A stretch of 64,000 bases of DNA from Lepidodermella squamata (lineage: Eukaryota > Gastrotricha), in NCBI GenBank assembly GCA_047495785.1, contig JBLDXI010000074.1:930001-994000 (forward strand), written 5' to 3'. Below, in pieces: positions 11,901 to 21,631 of this stretch; the first letter of the stretch is position 1; the number at the start of each line of letters is the position of its first letter. Position numbers and translations under genes: made by a program. The notes beneath the pieces were generated by a model that searched no databases, was not told the origin of the DNA, and was given only the letters and a program-made list of their open reading frames with translations.

Positions 11901-12113
11901 TATTACAATGTTGTGAATTTTTGAATTTTTCATATTCCTTCAATTTATTTTTTAGGGCGTTGTTTGACAACTCGCGGCCTAGTCGGCGGTTCTGACGTGT
12001 TAGCCGTGCGTTGCGAGAATTCCGACCCGCACCAGGTGTGGAAATTTGAAACGTGGCGAACTGGCGATCTGGCATCGTACAACGTCACATTTCCTACTCC
12101 GGTCCTTTCCTAG
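2951..12113 (+). CDS. Polypeptide N-acetylgalactosaminyltransferase, copy A (six exons)
   Basis: Exons are 2951-3697, 7217-7471, 7530-7575, 8815-9240, 11499-11738 and 11956-12113, giving 623 aa. The enzyme would start mucin-type O-glycosylation in the Golgi by moving GalNAc from UDP-GalNAc to Ser/Thr. The N-terminus is a short basic tail, then a signal anchor (about residues 16-37), then a stem. The GT-A domain has VILVDDFSDRPEL, RSGLVVARQRGA and the metal-binding DAH (about 242-244). The Gal/GalNAc-T motif YDTGMDIWGGENLEISFR is split between exons 3 and 4. The probable metal-ligand His lies in PCSQVPH (about 377), where Gly is commoner than Pro before it. A short ricin-type lectin domain ends the protein (GCHDF, RCLTT, HQVWKF). 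Length is normal for the family. The start ATG follows an acceptor-like TTGATAG. Copy B, 2 kb downstream, is a paralog. Confidence 0.93.
4459..4875 (-). pseudogene. Possible reverse-transcriptase fragment, antisense in intron 1
   Basis: An open frame of 138 codons on the minus strand contains NWKIAIIIPILKESRDSRLP, which resembles the 'W-K-x-A-x-I-x-P-I-x-K' segment just before the palm of LINE reverse transcriptases. No catalytic motif follows, and the rest looks decayed. I see no link to the jockey-like elements later in the window. It could be a coincidental open frame. Confidence 0.3.
5645..6800 (-). pseudogene. Three-copy antisense exon-like cassette, unknown family
   Basis: Three homologous cassettes lie in a row on the minus strand, at about 5645-5890, 6110-6420 and 6550-6800. 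Each starts after an acceptor-like CAG or TAG. Each then encodes R(Q/L)L followed by a Val-Gln block, HQ(K/Q)xAGxG(D/E), and AIRY. The two 5'-most window copies continue LNNANGQRINEVLEFY; the third diverges to an alanine-rich segment and has an in-frame stop, then a good donor (GAAAG|GTAAGA). Copy 1 differs from copy 2 by a 1-base indel after VLEFY. They look like duplicated exons of an antisense gene nested in the intron, now at least partly decayed. I do not recognise the family. Confidence 0.45.
7690..8240. repeat. Inverted pair of tRNA-like (SINE-type) tails around the RNase H fragment
   Basis: Minus-strand sequence near 7770-7720 reads GGGTTCGATCCCCGGGTGCG and goes on to ACACTTTTCGAGCAC. 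Plus-strand sequence near 8198-8235 reads CGGGTTTGATCCCCAGGTACG and continues with the same ACACTTTTCGAGCAC. Both match the tRNA B-box/T-arm pattern. No complete cloverleaf was found, so these are better read as SINE or tRNA-derived repeat pieces than tRNA genes. Confidence 0.55.
7800..8222 (-). mobile_element. Ty3/gypsy-type RNase H fragment (decayed LTR retrotransposon)
   Basis: On the minus strand an open frame encodes a recognisable pol RNase H: CDASGTALGAVLTQ, then RYSATELEAMAIHWA, then FKVITDYKALLRI. These provide the first Asp, the Glu and the second Asp in the expected order and spacing for gypsy-type elements. Reverse transcriptase, integrase and gag are absent, so this is an isolated fragment that landed in intron 3 of GalNAc-transferase A in the opposite orientation. 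The frame runs out into tRNA-like repeat sequence at both ends. Confidence 0.75.
9241..11498 (+). other. Intron 4 of GalNAc-transferase A, with a duplicated repeat
   Basis: This intron is absent from copy B. It contains a repeat in two direct copies at about 9519-9655 and 10001-10120. Both share CTAGGCTC(A/G)ATGAAC, GTAGTTCCTT and then GAAACGTTGAAAA(C/T)ATTAGGAATG and ATAAGTTGGAT. A short minus-strand frame near 9800-9870 encodes IQCDKCAKWFH, like a PHD-finger start found in host genes and some LINE ORF1 proteins; it is not extended. The remainder looks non-coding. Confidence 0.5.
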
Positions 12114-14172
12114 CTCAGACTAGACAAACTAGTATAATTTATTATAGAATTAACTTCACGAATCACGCTGCTAAAAATGATGGTCTTTTTCGTCTTCATT
12201 TTGTCTCAAAGAACTGCAGTTTTTATTTTAAAATCGTTTTCGAGGTGAAATTGAATAATTTGTGAAGAAAATCCGGAGATGTGTTGAATCAAAAAATTGA
12301 TGGAATTTTCTCACGAATCCGAGCCGCTCGCTCTACTTATTGCATGTGCGCATAATCGGTTAATTTGTGAGCACTTGATGTAATTTTTTGGTGTTTTTTC
12401 CCGTTAGGATTCACGTATCTTGAGCGAACTCAATTTTTGGGCTTTTACTGTGCTCTTATATAATGGATAAATTAATGTATATTAGCATCGCCGTATAATC
12501 TTGATGATTAGTGATTGAAGAATGTGATGGCTGAATACGGCATTTTTTATATAAATTTTTTGTGGAGAAAATTGAATAAAAATGTGAAATATTTTGAAAA
12601 CTGATTTTTTCTTATTTTCACGTCCTATAGTATTTTAAATTTACAGAGTAAATAATAATCGGTAGTCCGCCGGCTGTTAATTTTGGCTGAATTCTTCCTT
12701 TCTTATATAGCCATTTTATTTCGATTTTACGCAGGGAGCATGACTCTGGTAGGTCAATTGCTGCTAATGATTTCTCTAAACCAGGTAAATTTTATCGATT
12801 TTCATCGATCTGAATATAAAAACTACGCTATCGAATCTCACTGCCACTCTTCAGTATGCGGCATGGATAGTAACAATTTCCTGCCTGGGCTGGCATACTG
12901 CTGTGTTATACAGTATAGTCTAGGCATAGTCGTCGTTTGTTTGGCCATTTTGTTTACGGCGTTTTGTTTGTTTTATTACTACCTGCTGCTTCATGGGCAG
13001 TGAGCGCTACGATATTTTACAGCACCTTGCTGAATGCATGAATTTTTAACCAAGAATCCGCAGTTATAGCGAAAACAATAGGCTTCATTGTCGAATTGAT
13101 TACACTCTAGTGCTAATTTTATCTCATTCTCTTACTTAGTGATCACGTTCTCCTCCTCATGAAAAATCTTGGTTTGCAATTCGCTCAGAAATTGTCGTAA
13201 GTTTCGGCTACTTTTCCTTATCTGATCAAGTCTGTTGAACACCTTGCCATTGCGAATCCGGTGTATAAATTTGAATTTTTGAATTTTGAACAGGTGCATT
13301 TCCATGTAATCGTTGGGAAAATAGCTGGAAATGCATTACCTTGTTTTATTCAAAAACCGGACAAGCCCAATTTAAATCAGAAGCCGCAATTCTTAATACC
13401 AGCCTTATCACCCAGAACTCTATCAAAAAGCGAAGATTTTCGGGTGTGACTTTTTTCATCCGACAACCAAAAATGTGACTAAAATCATCAAACATAAAAA
13501 TATGAATTTTCTCGATTTTCCCGAGTTCGATTTTTCCGTAAAAAGCATACCGCTTTTATGCACCCTACTTTGGCCCCTGAACCAGCAGAATTTTATGGTG
13601 GTCATTATGGTGATCCGAGTTGTCAATTTTTTACTGTAATTTTTTGAAAATAATGAAAAAGCAAGATAAAAAAAGACATTGGTTGTGGATGAAAAAAGTT
13701 TTCCCCAGAGTTTCATCGCTTTGTCTTAATTCCGATGTCTTAATACTTAATACGAATTCAATCGTAGGCAAATTTGTAAAATAATTATTAATACATATAG
13801 GTTTCGCATTTTGAGAGCCGCGGCCTGCGATAATTATTCCTCTGTTTCTTCGCCGAAGGGCTGAAAACGCGGCGGTTATTCGAGTGCGGTTTTTTCCGTG
13901 GTTCAACCATAATTTTTTCGAAAAATCGGTAATTAGGATTCTGTTGCGTATAACAACCAAAATCTCGATTTTTATTCTGCGGGAGTGGAGGCTAAGAAAA
14001 TAAATTCTCCTCTTTCATTATTCGGATACATTTCTTTGTGAAGAATCCAAACTGTGTTGATGGCAATGGGAAGCATCGATTTGGGAACGGTTTAACGGCA
14101 AACTGCCACAAATTCGCCCATTAAATGTTGCTATTCATTATTATTTTCGTATTTTTATTTTATTTACTAGGA
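12114..14172. other. Intergenic region between the GalNAc-transferase paralogs
   Basis: A candidate AATAAA for copy A is at 12575-12580, about 460 bases after its stop. A hydrophobic open frame at 12683-13003 lacks a good start and shows no known motif, so I did not call it a gene. The final bases (TTTTATTTACTAG|GAATG at about 14170) form an acceptor-like sequence directly before the start codon of copy B. Confidence 0.5.
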
Positions 14173-17100
14173 ATGTGGCGACTGATCACAAATCAGCGCC
14201 ACTTTTTTAAACGCCGAATATTTTACGCCCTCGCCATTGTTGTTGTCTTCGCGTATGTTTTCTACTTCGGCGCATCTCAATCTTCAAATTCAGCCTCAGA
14301 TGGCTCATACAACCAGCAACTGTCAGCAGGCGAAAAGACCGCGGCAGGCTATCAAAAATTGACAAATATCGCGAAATATCGCCTCGAGAGGTACGCCCAT
14401 CGAAACGACCCGGACGACCGGCCTGGCGCCTGGGGCCGGGGCCACAATCTCAACTTGAGAGGGGCGGATAAAGAACGGGAGATCAATGTAACTAAAACCG
14501 AGGCTTTCAACCTTCTCCTCAGCGAGAAAATTCCGTTAAATCGGACTCTGCCAGATTTTCGCATGGAAGAGTGTAAAAACATAAAATACGACCTTGATAA
14601 CCTGCCTACAGCTAGCGTTGTGCTTATTTTCAACAACGAAGCCTGGACCACGTTGATGAGAACTGCCCATTCTGTGATAAATCGATCTCCGCCGCAGTTG
14701 TTGAAAGAAGTGGTACTAGTCGATGATTTCAGCGACCGGCCTGAGTTGACGGGCGACAAGCTGGACGTGTACGCGGCGAAAGAGTGGCCGGATGGCGCTG
14801 TCAAGGTGGTTCACTTGAAGGAGCGGTCCGGCCTGGTTGTGGCGCGGCAGCGAGGCGCTGAAGCTGCGACGGGCGATGTTGTCGTCTTCCTCGATGCTCA
14901 CTGCGAAGCTTCTGAAGTAAGCACACTTATTTGTTTCACTTATTGTCTAATTGGAGCGAACATCATTTTGCGCCAATTTGAATTTTTTTGAAATTGTCTA
15001 CCAAATAAGTACCTAATTTCATTATTGTTGAAACATTCGAAGTTTTATGATTTTCATGCTTTGACCAAGGATTTGAATTGTTCATTTATAAAAAAAATTG
15101 CGAATAAAAAAACTAGCGAAAAATTCAAAAATTAAATGTTTTGAGAAATCAGGAAATTGCTGCTAAAATCCGATTTCAGAAGTTATTACTCATCTTATTC
15201 GCATGAAAATCAAAAGTCTTAAAAACTCGATAAGGTGTTTGACTTTTCGGATTTTTCCGGATTTTCGCGAATTTTCAGAAGTGGCAAGTACCTGATTAAT
15301 CAGCAAGGAAATGACGGTATCCAAAAATCAACTAGCGAGTTGGGTGTTCTGATCAGAATGTAGTAGGCTTCACAAGAATTCACTTGATGAAATTGCTCTT
15401 AGCCTAAGACGGGCTGTTCGAAAAATAGGAAGTATTATCTCATTTATTAGTGGGTATTTATTTGTAGCGTGGATATTTGTGGGTTTCATCGACGTGTATA
15501 GCCATAGCGTAGGTATCTTTATGGCTTCTACAAGCAAAGTGATGCTCACTCAGGCGTTTGTAGATATTTCTCAGATGGTGGAGATCGGAGCTTTGGATTT
15601 TTTAATTGATCTGACAAAACGCGGCTCAAATTTTTTTCTAGCTACGTCCATTTTCAGAATGTGAATAAGAAATTGAAGAGGGGATTAACATTTTTGAAAG
15701 TCTCAGAAGTAGCGGGTAGCAGCCCTGAAACGAGATTTCGAGAAGTGAGTGACCCAGCGCATTGTAGTTGGGAACAGCCATTGCTTGGCCATGCTGGTAG
15801 TAATGTGGAACCGCCATCGCTTGGCTCTGTGGGTTGTAGTTGATAGGTGCCATCTCCTGGCCATGCGAATTGTAGTAATTTTGAATTTGCAAATTTGTTA
15901 GCCAATCGCCAATCGCTTCTTGCTCCTTTAAAGTGGTAGCAATATGCCTCCTTTAGGCAACGGAAGATTCATCTTTTTATGAAAATCGAAGCAAAGGCCA
16001 ACTGGGAGAATTAACGAACGTAGCAAAATCATGCAGTTTGTTGCATCTTGAGACCAATACGCCGAATGCATGCTGAGAAGTCTTGTTAGATATTTCGAGG
16101 AAAATAGCGGACTTGGTTTTCCATTTAGTTCATATTCTTCACATTAGCCTTGTGACCATCGGCAGTTGTCGCCAAGACCTCACTGGACTTGAATTCTCCT
16201 TTGAGTTCCCGCAAGAGAACGGTTGGACTCTTGGGAAATTTGACAAATTCACAAATTTCGCTTTAGCCTATTTCGTATCAGCTTCGCATGATCTTCTAGC
16301 CGCGTAAGAAACAGTTGCGAACTCCTTTGTCTATTTTCCATCAGAGCGATATTTTGAATTTGAGAAAACCGAATCAAAGAGACTTGCGCTTGTTGATTTA
16401 CGATAAGATAACTTTTTTCGAATTCGCATTTTTAGGGCTGGCTCGAACCGATTCTGCAGCGAATCCACGAAAAGCGGTCAGCTGTTGTTTGCCCGATGAT
16501 CGGCGGCGTGAATGCGAATGATTTCTCAGCGAACGGCGGCGGCGGAGGCAATGGCGTGGGCGGCTTCTGGTGGTCGCTGCATTTCAGCTGGCGAAGTGCG
16601 CCCCAACGCGAGTTGAAGCGGCGGAAGGGACCTACAGATACCTTCATGTCGCCAACCATGGCCGGCGGCTTGCTAGCCGTTGAAAGAAACGTAAGTTGCT
16701 GTTTTGGTGGTCAAGCAATAATTTTTAACTGGTGATTTATTCTTCACAAGCACAGTACTTTTTCGAACTCGGCGGCTACGATACAGGCATGGATATCTGG
16801 GGTAAGTACTTCTAGTTGAAACCTCTTGATACAGTGTCTCATTGACACGTCTGGTAAAATGAGAAAATGTGGGATTTACTAGAACCCGACCAAAGCTTTA
16901 GAAATGTTCGAATATTTTGTCGCTTTCTGGTCCAAAACATTGTGCAATTCTCTGTCAATTCAATAAGGGGGTACTCGTTCGAGAAATGTGAAAGGAAAGC
17001 ATTTGACACATTGTACGCGGCTTAACTTAAGCTCTGTTATGCTGGCCAGCTTGTGCAAGCCCCAGTCGTGGCCGTTCGACTGCATGTTAATCGACTGAAC

Positions 17101-20100
17101 CCTAATTCACAGTTCATTCGAAACTCCATCGACGGCGTACTGAGACCAAACAGTAGGGGTTCGAGTTGAGGGCAGGAAGGGCGGGCGGGTAACAGGTACT
17201 GCGCCCTCTTCGCGACCGTCTTGTTAGACATCCAGCAGCGATCGAAGTAATCGCGATTGTGGCCCGGATCGGGCGATTTTAACCGTGCCATTGCCTACCA
17301 ACTCGCACTATTCGGCGTAGCGTTTTTGAAAGTCCGCCAGCGTGCGCACGTTCAGCAATTTCCGAGACGTCGAAAACACGACTTTTGAACTCTTGATCAG
17401 CCGATGAAGCTGACCAGCGGCAGCGAATGCAGTGCGCATTTCCGCAATTTCCCTTTTTGCGTTTTTTCTTTAGGGTCAGACCGGAGTGAATCGCCTGAAT
17501 CCAGCAAATCGGGGCACCAGTTGCCGCCTCTGTCAGTTCGATGTATCGCCCCGATGTTTGCTGTAGAAATCTGCAACCTCTTCAAGTTCCCCTTGTAGCA
17601 AGCGGAACGGCCCGCCCCACCCTCCAAAACGCGGAAAGGAAACGCGGTCAGATTGACAAAAGCTGGCCGGTTTTATTAAGCAACAAGTAACAGTCTTGAC
17701 AAGTATTTATGTATTACTCGACACGAATTCGATGCATAATAAGATTTTGTAAAGCCGCTTCTATCACCGAGCTGTCGACGAAGAGGGTAATTAGTGAAGG
17801 CAAGGAATCGCTTTCGAGAAACAGTGTAACGTTCATTCATGACAACCAGTTATTTAAAGCATCAGGAACACGGTTTGCTGCTGTTTGTCGTGTTGAATAG
17901 CTTCCACGGCGATGCGCCCATTTTTACAGCCAGCTGGCTGATGTTGAGAATATCATTGAATGGCGATTGATCAACTGATTCAGCAAGTGCATCCTTTTTC
18001 GCTCAGTGCTGGCAACAAAAAGCTGGTGAAAAAGTTCGAATTTGTCAAATATTAGCAGCTCAGAAGGCCGAATTTTAAAGCGCTCTGTCGCCTCAGGTTG
18101 CAGCTTTCAGTCGTAATATTCCTGGGCTAACTGCAACTGCCTTTAGGTGAATAGCCGCCAAAGTCTTCAAACTGATTGTTGGCAAGAGTTGCCGTGATGC
18201 GTTGCGCCGTATTAGTGATGAAAGTCGTATATAAATCGCGGACTTTGTGAGGTTGTATAAGTTTCAAAAACTTGGGATTCGATTTCATAAGTTATTAACA
18301 GGAATGGACAGAGTGCAGGCACCATTGTAATGATAATTCATGAGCAGGTAATAGGCGAAGCGGCGATCAGTCTGACCTGCCTGGTCGCTAGTCTCATTGA
18401 ACGCCCTCGTGAACCAAGGCATGAGACCCTCCGAAAAGAACAGCGAAAACCATTCTAGGGCGCCATGTCGAGCCACGCCGGAAGGCAGATGGCCGAGTAC
18501 GTGCAACCGAAATGTTACGAGCTGATTGCTGCCGAGTAGCACGGGAATATTTCACGGAAATGGTTGATTAAACGTGTAGAGGATCTCATATCAAGACTTG
18601 AGGAGTTGCATCTTCGTAGACTTGAAAAGATACAAGCCGATCTCATAGCATAGGATCAAGTAGACAATATCAGGTGGCTTAGCAGCGGATAAAGTCTGCA
18701 GCTTGAAGTGTTTAGCCTTCTTACTGCTCATTGTACTCGGCCCAAGCTGTCCATGCGGCAAATGATCTGGTGGATGGGGACGCTCATCTGCTTCAGCTGG
18801 AGTTCAGGCGAGCATATGCGATCGTGTCTTGCTGCTATAATATAAATTTTCATTCCGGACTCCGGACTCGGGTCGGGCTACGCTTTTGTAGTCATTGTAG
18901 TCATTGGTAAGATGAATTCATAAGAATTTACGCGAGAATTGGTAATAATAAAGCTATGATGGGATGTATAAAAAGTATATCAAGCACGAGGTATGAAAAA
19001 GTATCGCAGGCGCATCATGCTAAGTAGTCTTTGGCTAGATTTTAACTGGGATTTTCAAAGCTGCGAGGTGGCCCGCATTTCTCGCATCGGAAGGCCCTTA
19101 CGTTCACATTTTCATCGACAGCCGTAGTGGGGGAGCTACGCTTCTCGCGGATGAAGCAGCCGCAGCTAACCCCGCACGACGGCTGCCGAGAGCACTTGCA
19201 GCGATAGGTTCCGCCGTACCTCGCCAAATCGTCGTTTCGCCTTCGGAATTAATTCACTGTATTGGATTTCACGTTCATTTTCGTCGATGAGATTCCCTCA
19301 TTTCAGGTTCAGCTTTTCAAGGTGAAAGTAGACCTAGAAAGCTGGTGACATGGCCCCAACGGTTCAATACGGAGGGTTTGAAGGTGTGCCAGACCTCCTT
19401 CATATTTCCCTGACATTTTAGAGGCGTAGTCGTAGTGTGAATCATTAGTGAATTAGTGTCAATCTTCAAAGTGAATTTCTAGCTGTTCATCAGCGATACT
19501 TCTACCAGCGTGGCTGATAGGGTAGTACGGGTCTCCTTTCTCATTCGCTAGTTCATAATATTAAGCTTATCGTTGCCCTATAAAAATTGAATGACAAAGC
19601 TAACAATAATTGGCTAAAAATGGGAAGGAATGCCGAAAAAATATAAAAATGGGACGGGCAGAAATTTGTTAAAAGGATGTTCGCTCTCTTTCGGAATTCA
19701 CGTTTCTCATTGAAGCTATTTTCCATCCATTCTTAGGTGGCGAGAATCTTGAAATATCATTCCGAACTTGGATGTGCGGTGGATCAGTAGAATTCATCCC
19801 CTGTTCACAAGTTCCCCATCTCTGGCGCGATTTCCATCCGTACACATTCCGAAACGGCAAGGACACGCACGGGCTGAACTCAGTCCGCCTTGCCGAGGCT
19901 CTGATGGACGACTACAAGCGGTTCTACTACTGGTACCGGAGATCACTGACCGCAGAAATGGGCGGCGATGTTTCGGAACGGTTGGCGATTCGAAAGCGGC
20001 TCAACTGCAAATCGTTCAAGTGGTTCCTGGACAACGTATACCCGGAAAAGTTCATTCTAGACGAACAAGCGACCGCGTGGGGCTTTGTGAAGAACGAAGG

Positions 20101-20619
20101 TCTTGGCGGTCATCAGATGTGTTTCGACATTTTGAACCGCGACGAAAAGCGGACATTCAATTTGGGCCTTTATTCTTGCCAGGGTGGATCTTCGATGAAC
20201 CAAGTGTTTTCTTTTTCGTTTTGGAACGAATTCAGGCGAGAGGAATCTTGTGCCTATCTGGAAAATGAAGCAAAGTGAGTTGGCAGTTTTTCTCCACAGA
20301 GGTAGCACATCACTTTTTCTTTCATTAAATTTCTAGGAATCCTGATGGCCCACCTGTAACAGTGCCAATGCGTTGGTGCACCCGTGAAGCGAACGATGTG
20401 CCCAGTGCCCCTGTCGAGTTGTGGCGGTATGACCGTGAAACCAAGCAAATCATCCACCAGATGACGAATCGGTGCATAACAGCGAAGGGCGTTGAAAATG
20501 GTGGCGATGCGTTGGCTGTTAAGTGTGACGTTGCGGATCCGTTTCAGAGGTGGACGTGGGAAAATTTGCGGAAAGAAGAATCTCCGTACAACCCAACGGT
20601 TGTTCCTGTTTCTGTGTGA
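14173..20619 (+). CDS. Polypeptide N-acetylgalactosaminyltransferase, copy B (five exons)
   Basis: Exons are 14173-14916, 16436-16690, 16756-16801, 19737-20274 and 20337-20619, giving 621 aa. The layout matches copy A: basic tail, signal anchor around residues 17-35 (ALAIVVVFAYVFYFG), stem, GT-A domain with DAH at about 241-243, the motif YDTGMDIWGGENLEISFR, the PCSQVPH histidine near 376 and a ricin-type lectin tail (CQGGSSMNQ, RCITAK, FQRWTW). The first three introns match copy A in position and phase. The lectin part differs: copy A has introns after FILG and after VESG, while copy B has one after ENEA. Exon 1 from about 14680 and part of exon 4 are nearly identical to copy A at DNA level, although other parts differ widely. 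AATAAA is at 20747-20752. Confidence 0.93.
14917..16435 (+). other. Intron 1 of GalNAc-transferase B, with a short coding-like repeat
   Basis: The first 350 bases are related to intron 1 of copy A. At about 15755-15890 a degenerate tandem repeat of 36-39 bp is read on the minus strand as units such as QSQAMAVP and HGQAMAVP separated by (N/H)Y motifs, giving a Tyr/Gln/Met-rich frame of about 60 codons. No start or splice context supports a gene. Confidence 0.45.
17040..17640 (-). pseudogene. Decayed coding sequence in intron 3 of copy B, unknown family
   Basis: The minus strand reads as protein-like sequence over about 600 bases but needs a frame change. One frame gives LEEVADF, then the next gives SGRYIELTEAATGAPI and runs on about 80 codons to VRVGRQWHG before a stop near 17280. 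Lys/Arg and Cys-His spacing around 17440 is not a recognised zinc motif. I cannot identify the source. It may be part of a transposon. Confidence 0.35.
18115..18542 (-). pseudogene. Decayed coding sequence in intron 3 of copy B, unknown family
   Basis: A minus-strand frame from 18542 encodes 85 codons (including TDRRFAYYLLMNYHYNGAC) and stops near 18285. A second open frame follows almost at once (MKSNPKFLKLIQPHKVRDLY, then ATLANNQFEDFGGYSPKG). The composition is coding-like across both pieces, which suggests one protein interrupted by a stop or shift. A Cys-rich minus-strand frame near 19050-19227 (RCKCSRQPSCGVSCGCF) lies in the same intron and may or may not belong to it. Confidence 0.35.
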
Positions 20620-21209
20620 TAAATATGGCTCAACGTTTTGGGAGTATGCAATTCTGTAACAATGACAGTTTAGTATTGAGTGATTGCCATGTAATCATGT
20701 CGCTTTAATGTCGATTTTTACATTTTGATGGAAAGCGGTGAAGATGAATAAATTATTTGAATTTCGACCAATTTCGGCAGCAATCTCATTCAGACACAGA
20801 TTTATTCGGGAAGACGCCTTTTTTGGAAATAGAGCGCAAACGCCAAATCATAAATCATGAATTTAAATAATGAATTTGATATAAATTCGAAATTTTTTCT
20901 CAAGCGTTGTATTTCCTGCTTTCCATGACTTTTCCGTCCCTAAAAAGAGTACAAATCCATGTAACATGTAAACAATAGAAACTAAAGATTCCCTAGAACG
21001 CAGGATCTCCCAGAATTCCTTGCTCTTGATGTTTCGCTCGAGATAAGCATGTATTTTCTTCCCTAGAAATGCGAGCTGGCGTTTGCCCATGCACCTTGCG
21101 CGAGATAAGCTTATTTTTTGGCTCAAGATATGACTATCACGATTCCAAGAAATTTAAAATGAATCATCCAACCAAATGAAAATGACTACTTCACCGCCGT
21201 CTCAAGGAC
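20620..21209. other. Intergenic, 3' side of GalNAc-transferase B
   Basis: The polyadenylation signal of copy B lies at 20747-20752. I see no gene or clear repeat in the remaining sequence up to the promoter-like element at 21210. Confidence 0.5.
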
Positions 21210-21217
21210 TATAAATA
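21210..21217 (+). promoter_or_regulatory. TATA box candidate (TATAAATA)
   Basis: A consensus TATAAATA lies 79 bases upstream of the ATG at 21296 and is followed by a purine-rich stretch where transcription could start. It is the best-placed core-promoter element for the small membrane protein gene. Confidence 0.5.
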
Positions 21218-21295
21218 TTTCCCCTCGGAGAGAAAGCATAAGTGTAACATTTTTTCTTCACTGAGTAATAACTTGATCCGATACCAAGGGTTTTA

Positions 21296-21568
21296 ATGGT
21301 TTCAATGTTTCCTGATCCTTACAAATACGGCTCGGAACTTGCGCGAGGTATACTCGAAAAACTGGACGAACCAAACAGCCGAGACATTACACAAAGATTC
21401 CTGGTTTCCGCACGAAGACCAATCGACGCTGTGATCGACCGAGCTTACAGGCGAATTCTTTGGCTAATGACGATCGCATTTTTGTATGCAGTTGCTTTTC
21501 TTTTGTTTTGCAAATCAGACCTATCCAACTTATTCAACGGCAATAGAATAAATTTCGAGCTCCAGTAG
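21296..21568 (+). CDS. Small single-pass membrane protein, unknown
   Basis: A 90-residue frame starts at an ATG and is preceded by a TATA box. The first 55 residues are charged (GSELARGILEKLDEPNSR, then SARRPIDAVIDRAYRR). A membrane segment follows (LWLMTIAFLYAVAFLLFC, about residues 55-72), then a short polar tail. It ends only 64 bases before the ATG of the apolipoprotein-L-like gene, which also has a membrane segment preceded by a basic stretch. No AATAAA separates them, so they may be exons of one gene or a tight pair. I do not recognise a family. Confidence 0.5.
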   Translation: MVSMFPDPYKYGSELARGILEKLDEPNSRDITQRFLVSARRPIDAVIDRAYRRILWLMTIAFLYAVAFLLFCKSDLSNLFNGNRINFELQ

Positions 21569-21631
21569 TTTCAAACAAAACTATTAATAGCAATTCAAAT
21601 TTGTATAGTTGTTTCAAAAATTATGTGAGAT

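Noticed and set aside
12683-13003. Hydrophobic 106-codon frame after GalNAc-transferase A
   Set aside because: No ATG at the frame start, no family motif, and AT-rich composition makes hydrophobic frames likely by chance.
19042-19227. Cys-rich minus-strand frame resembling a CXC zinc domain
   Set aside because: The cysteine pattern is incomplete and no flanking domain or exon boundary supports it.
20863-21126. Minus-strand frame between GalNAc-transferase B and the small membrane protein
   Set aside because: No motif, no promoter or polyadenylation support on that strand.
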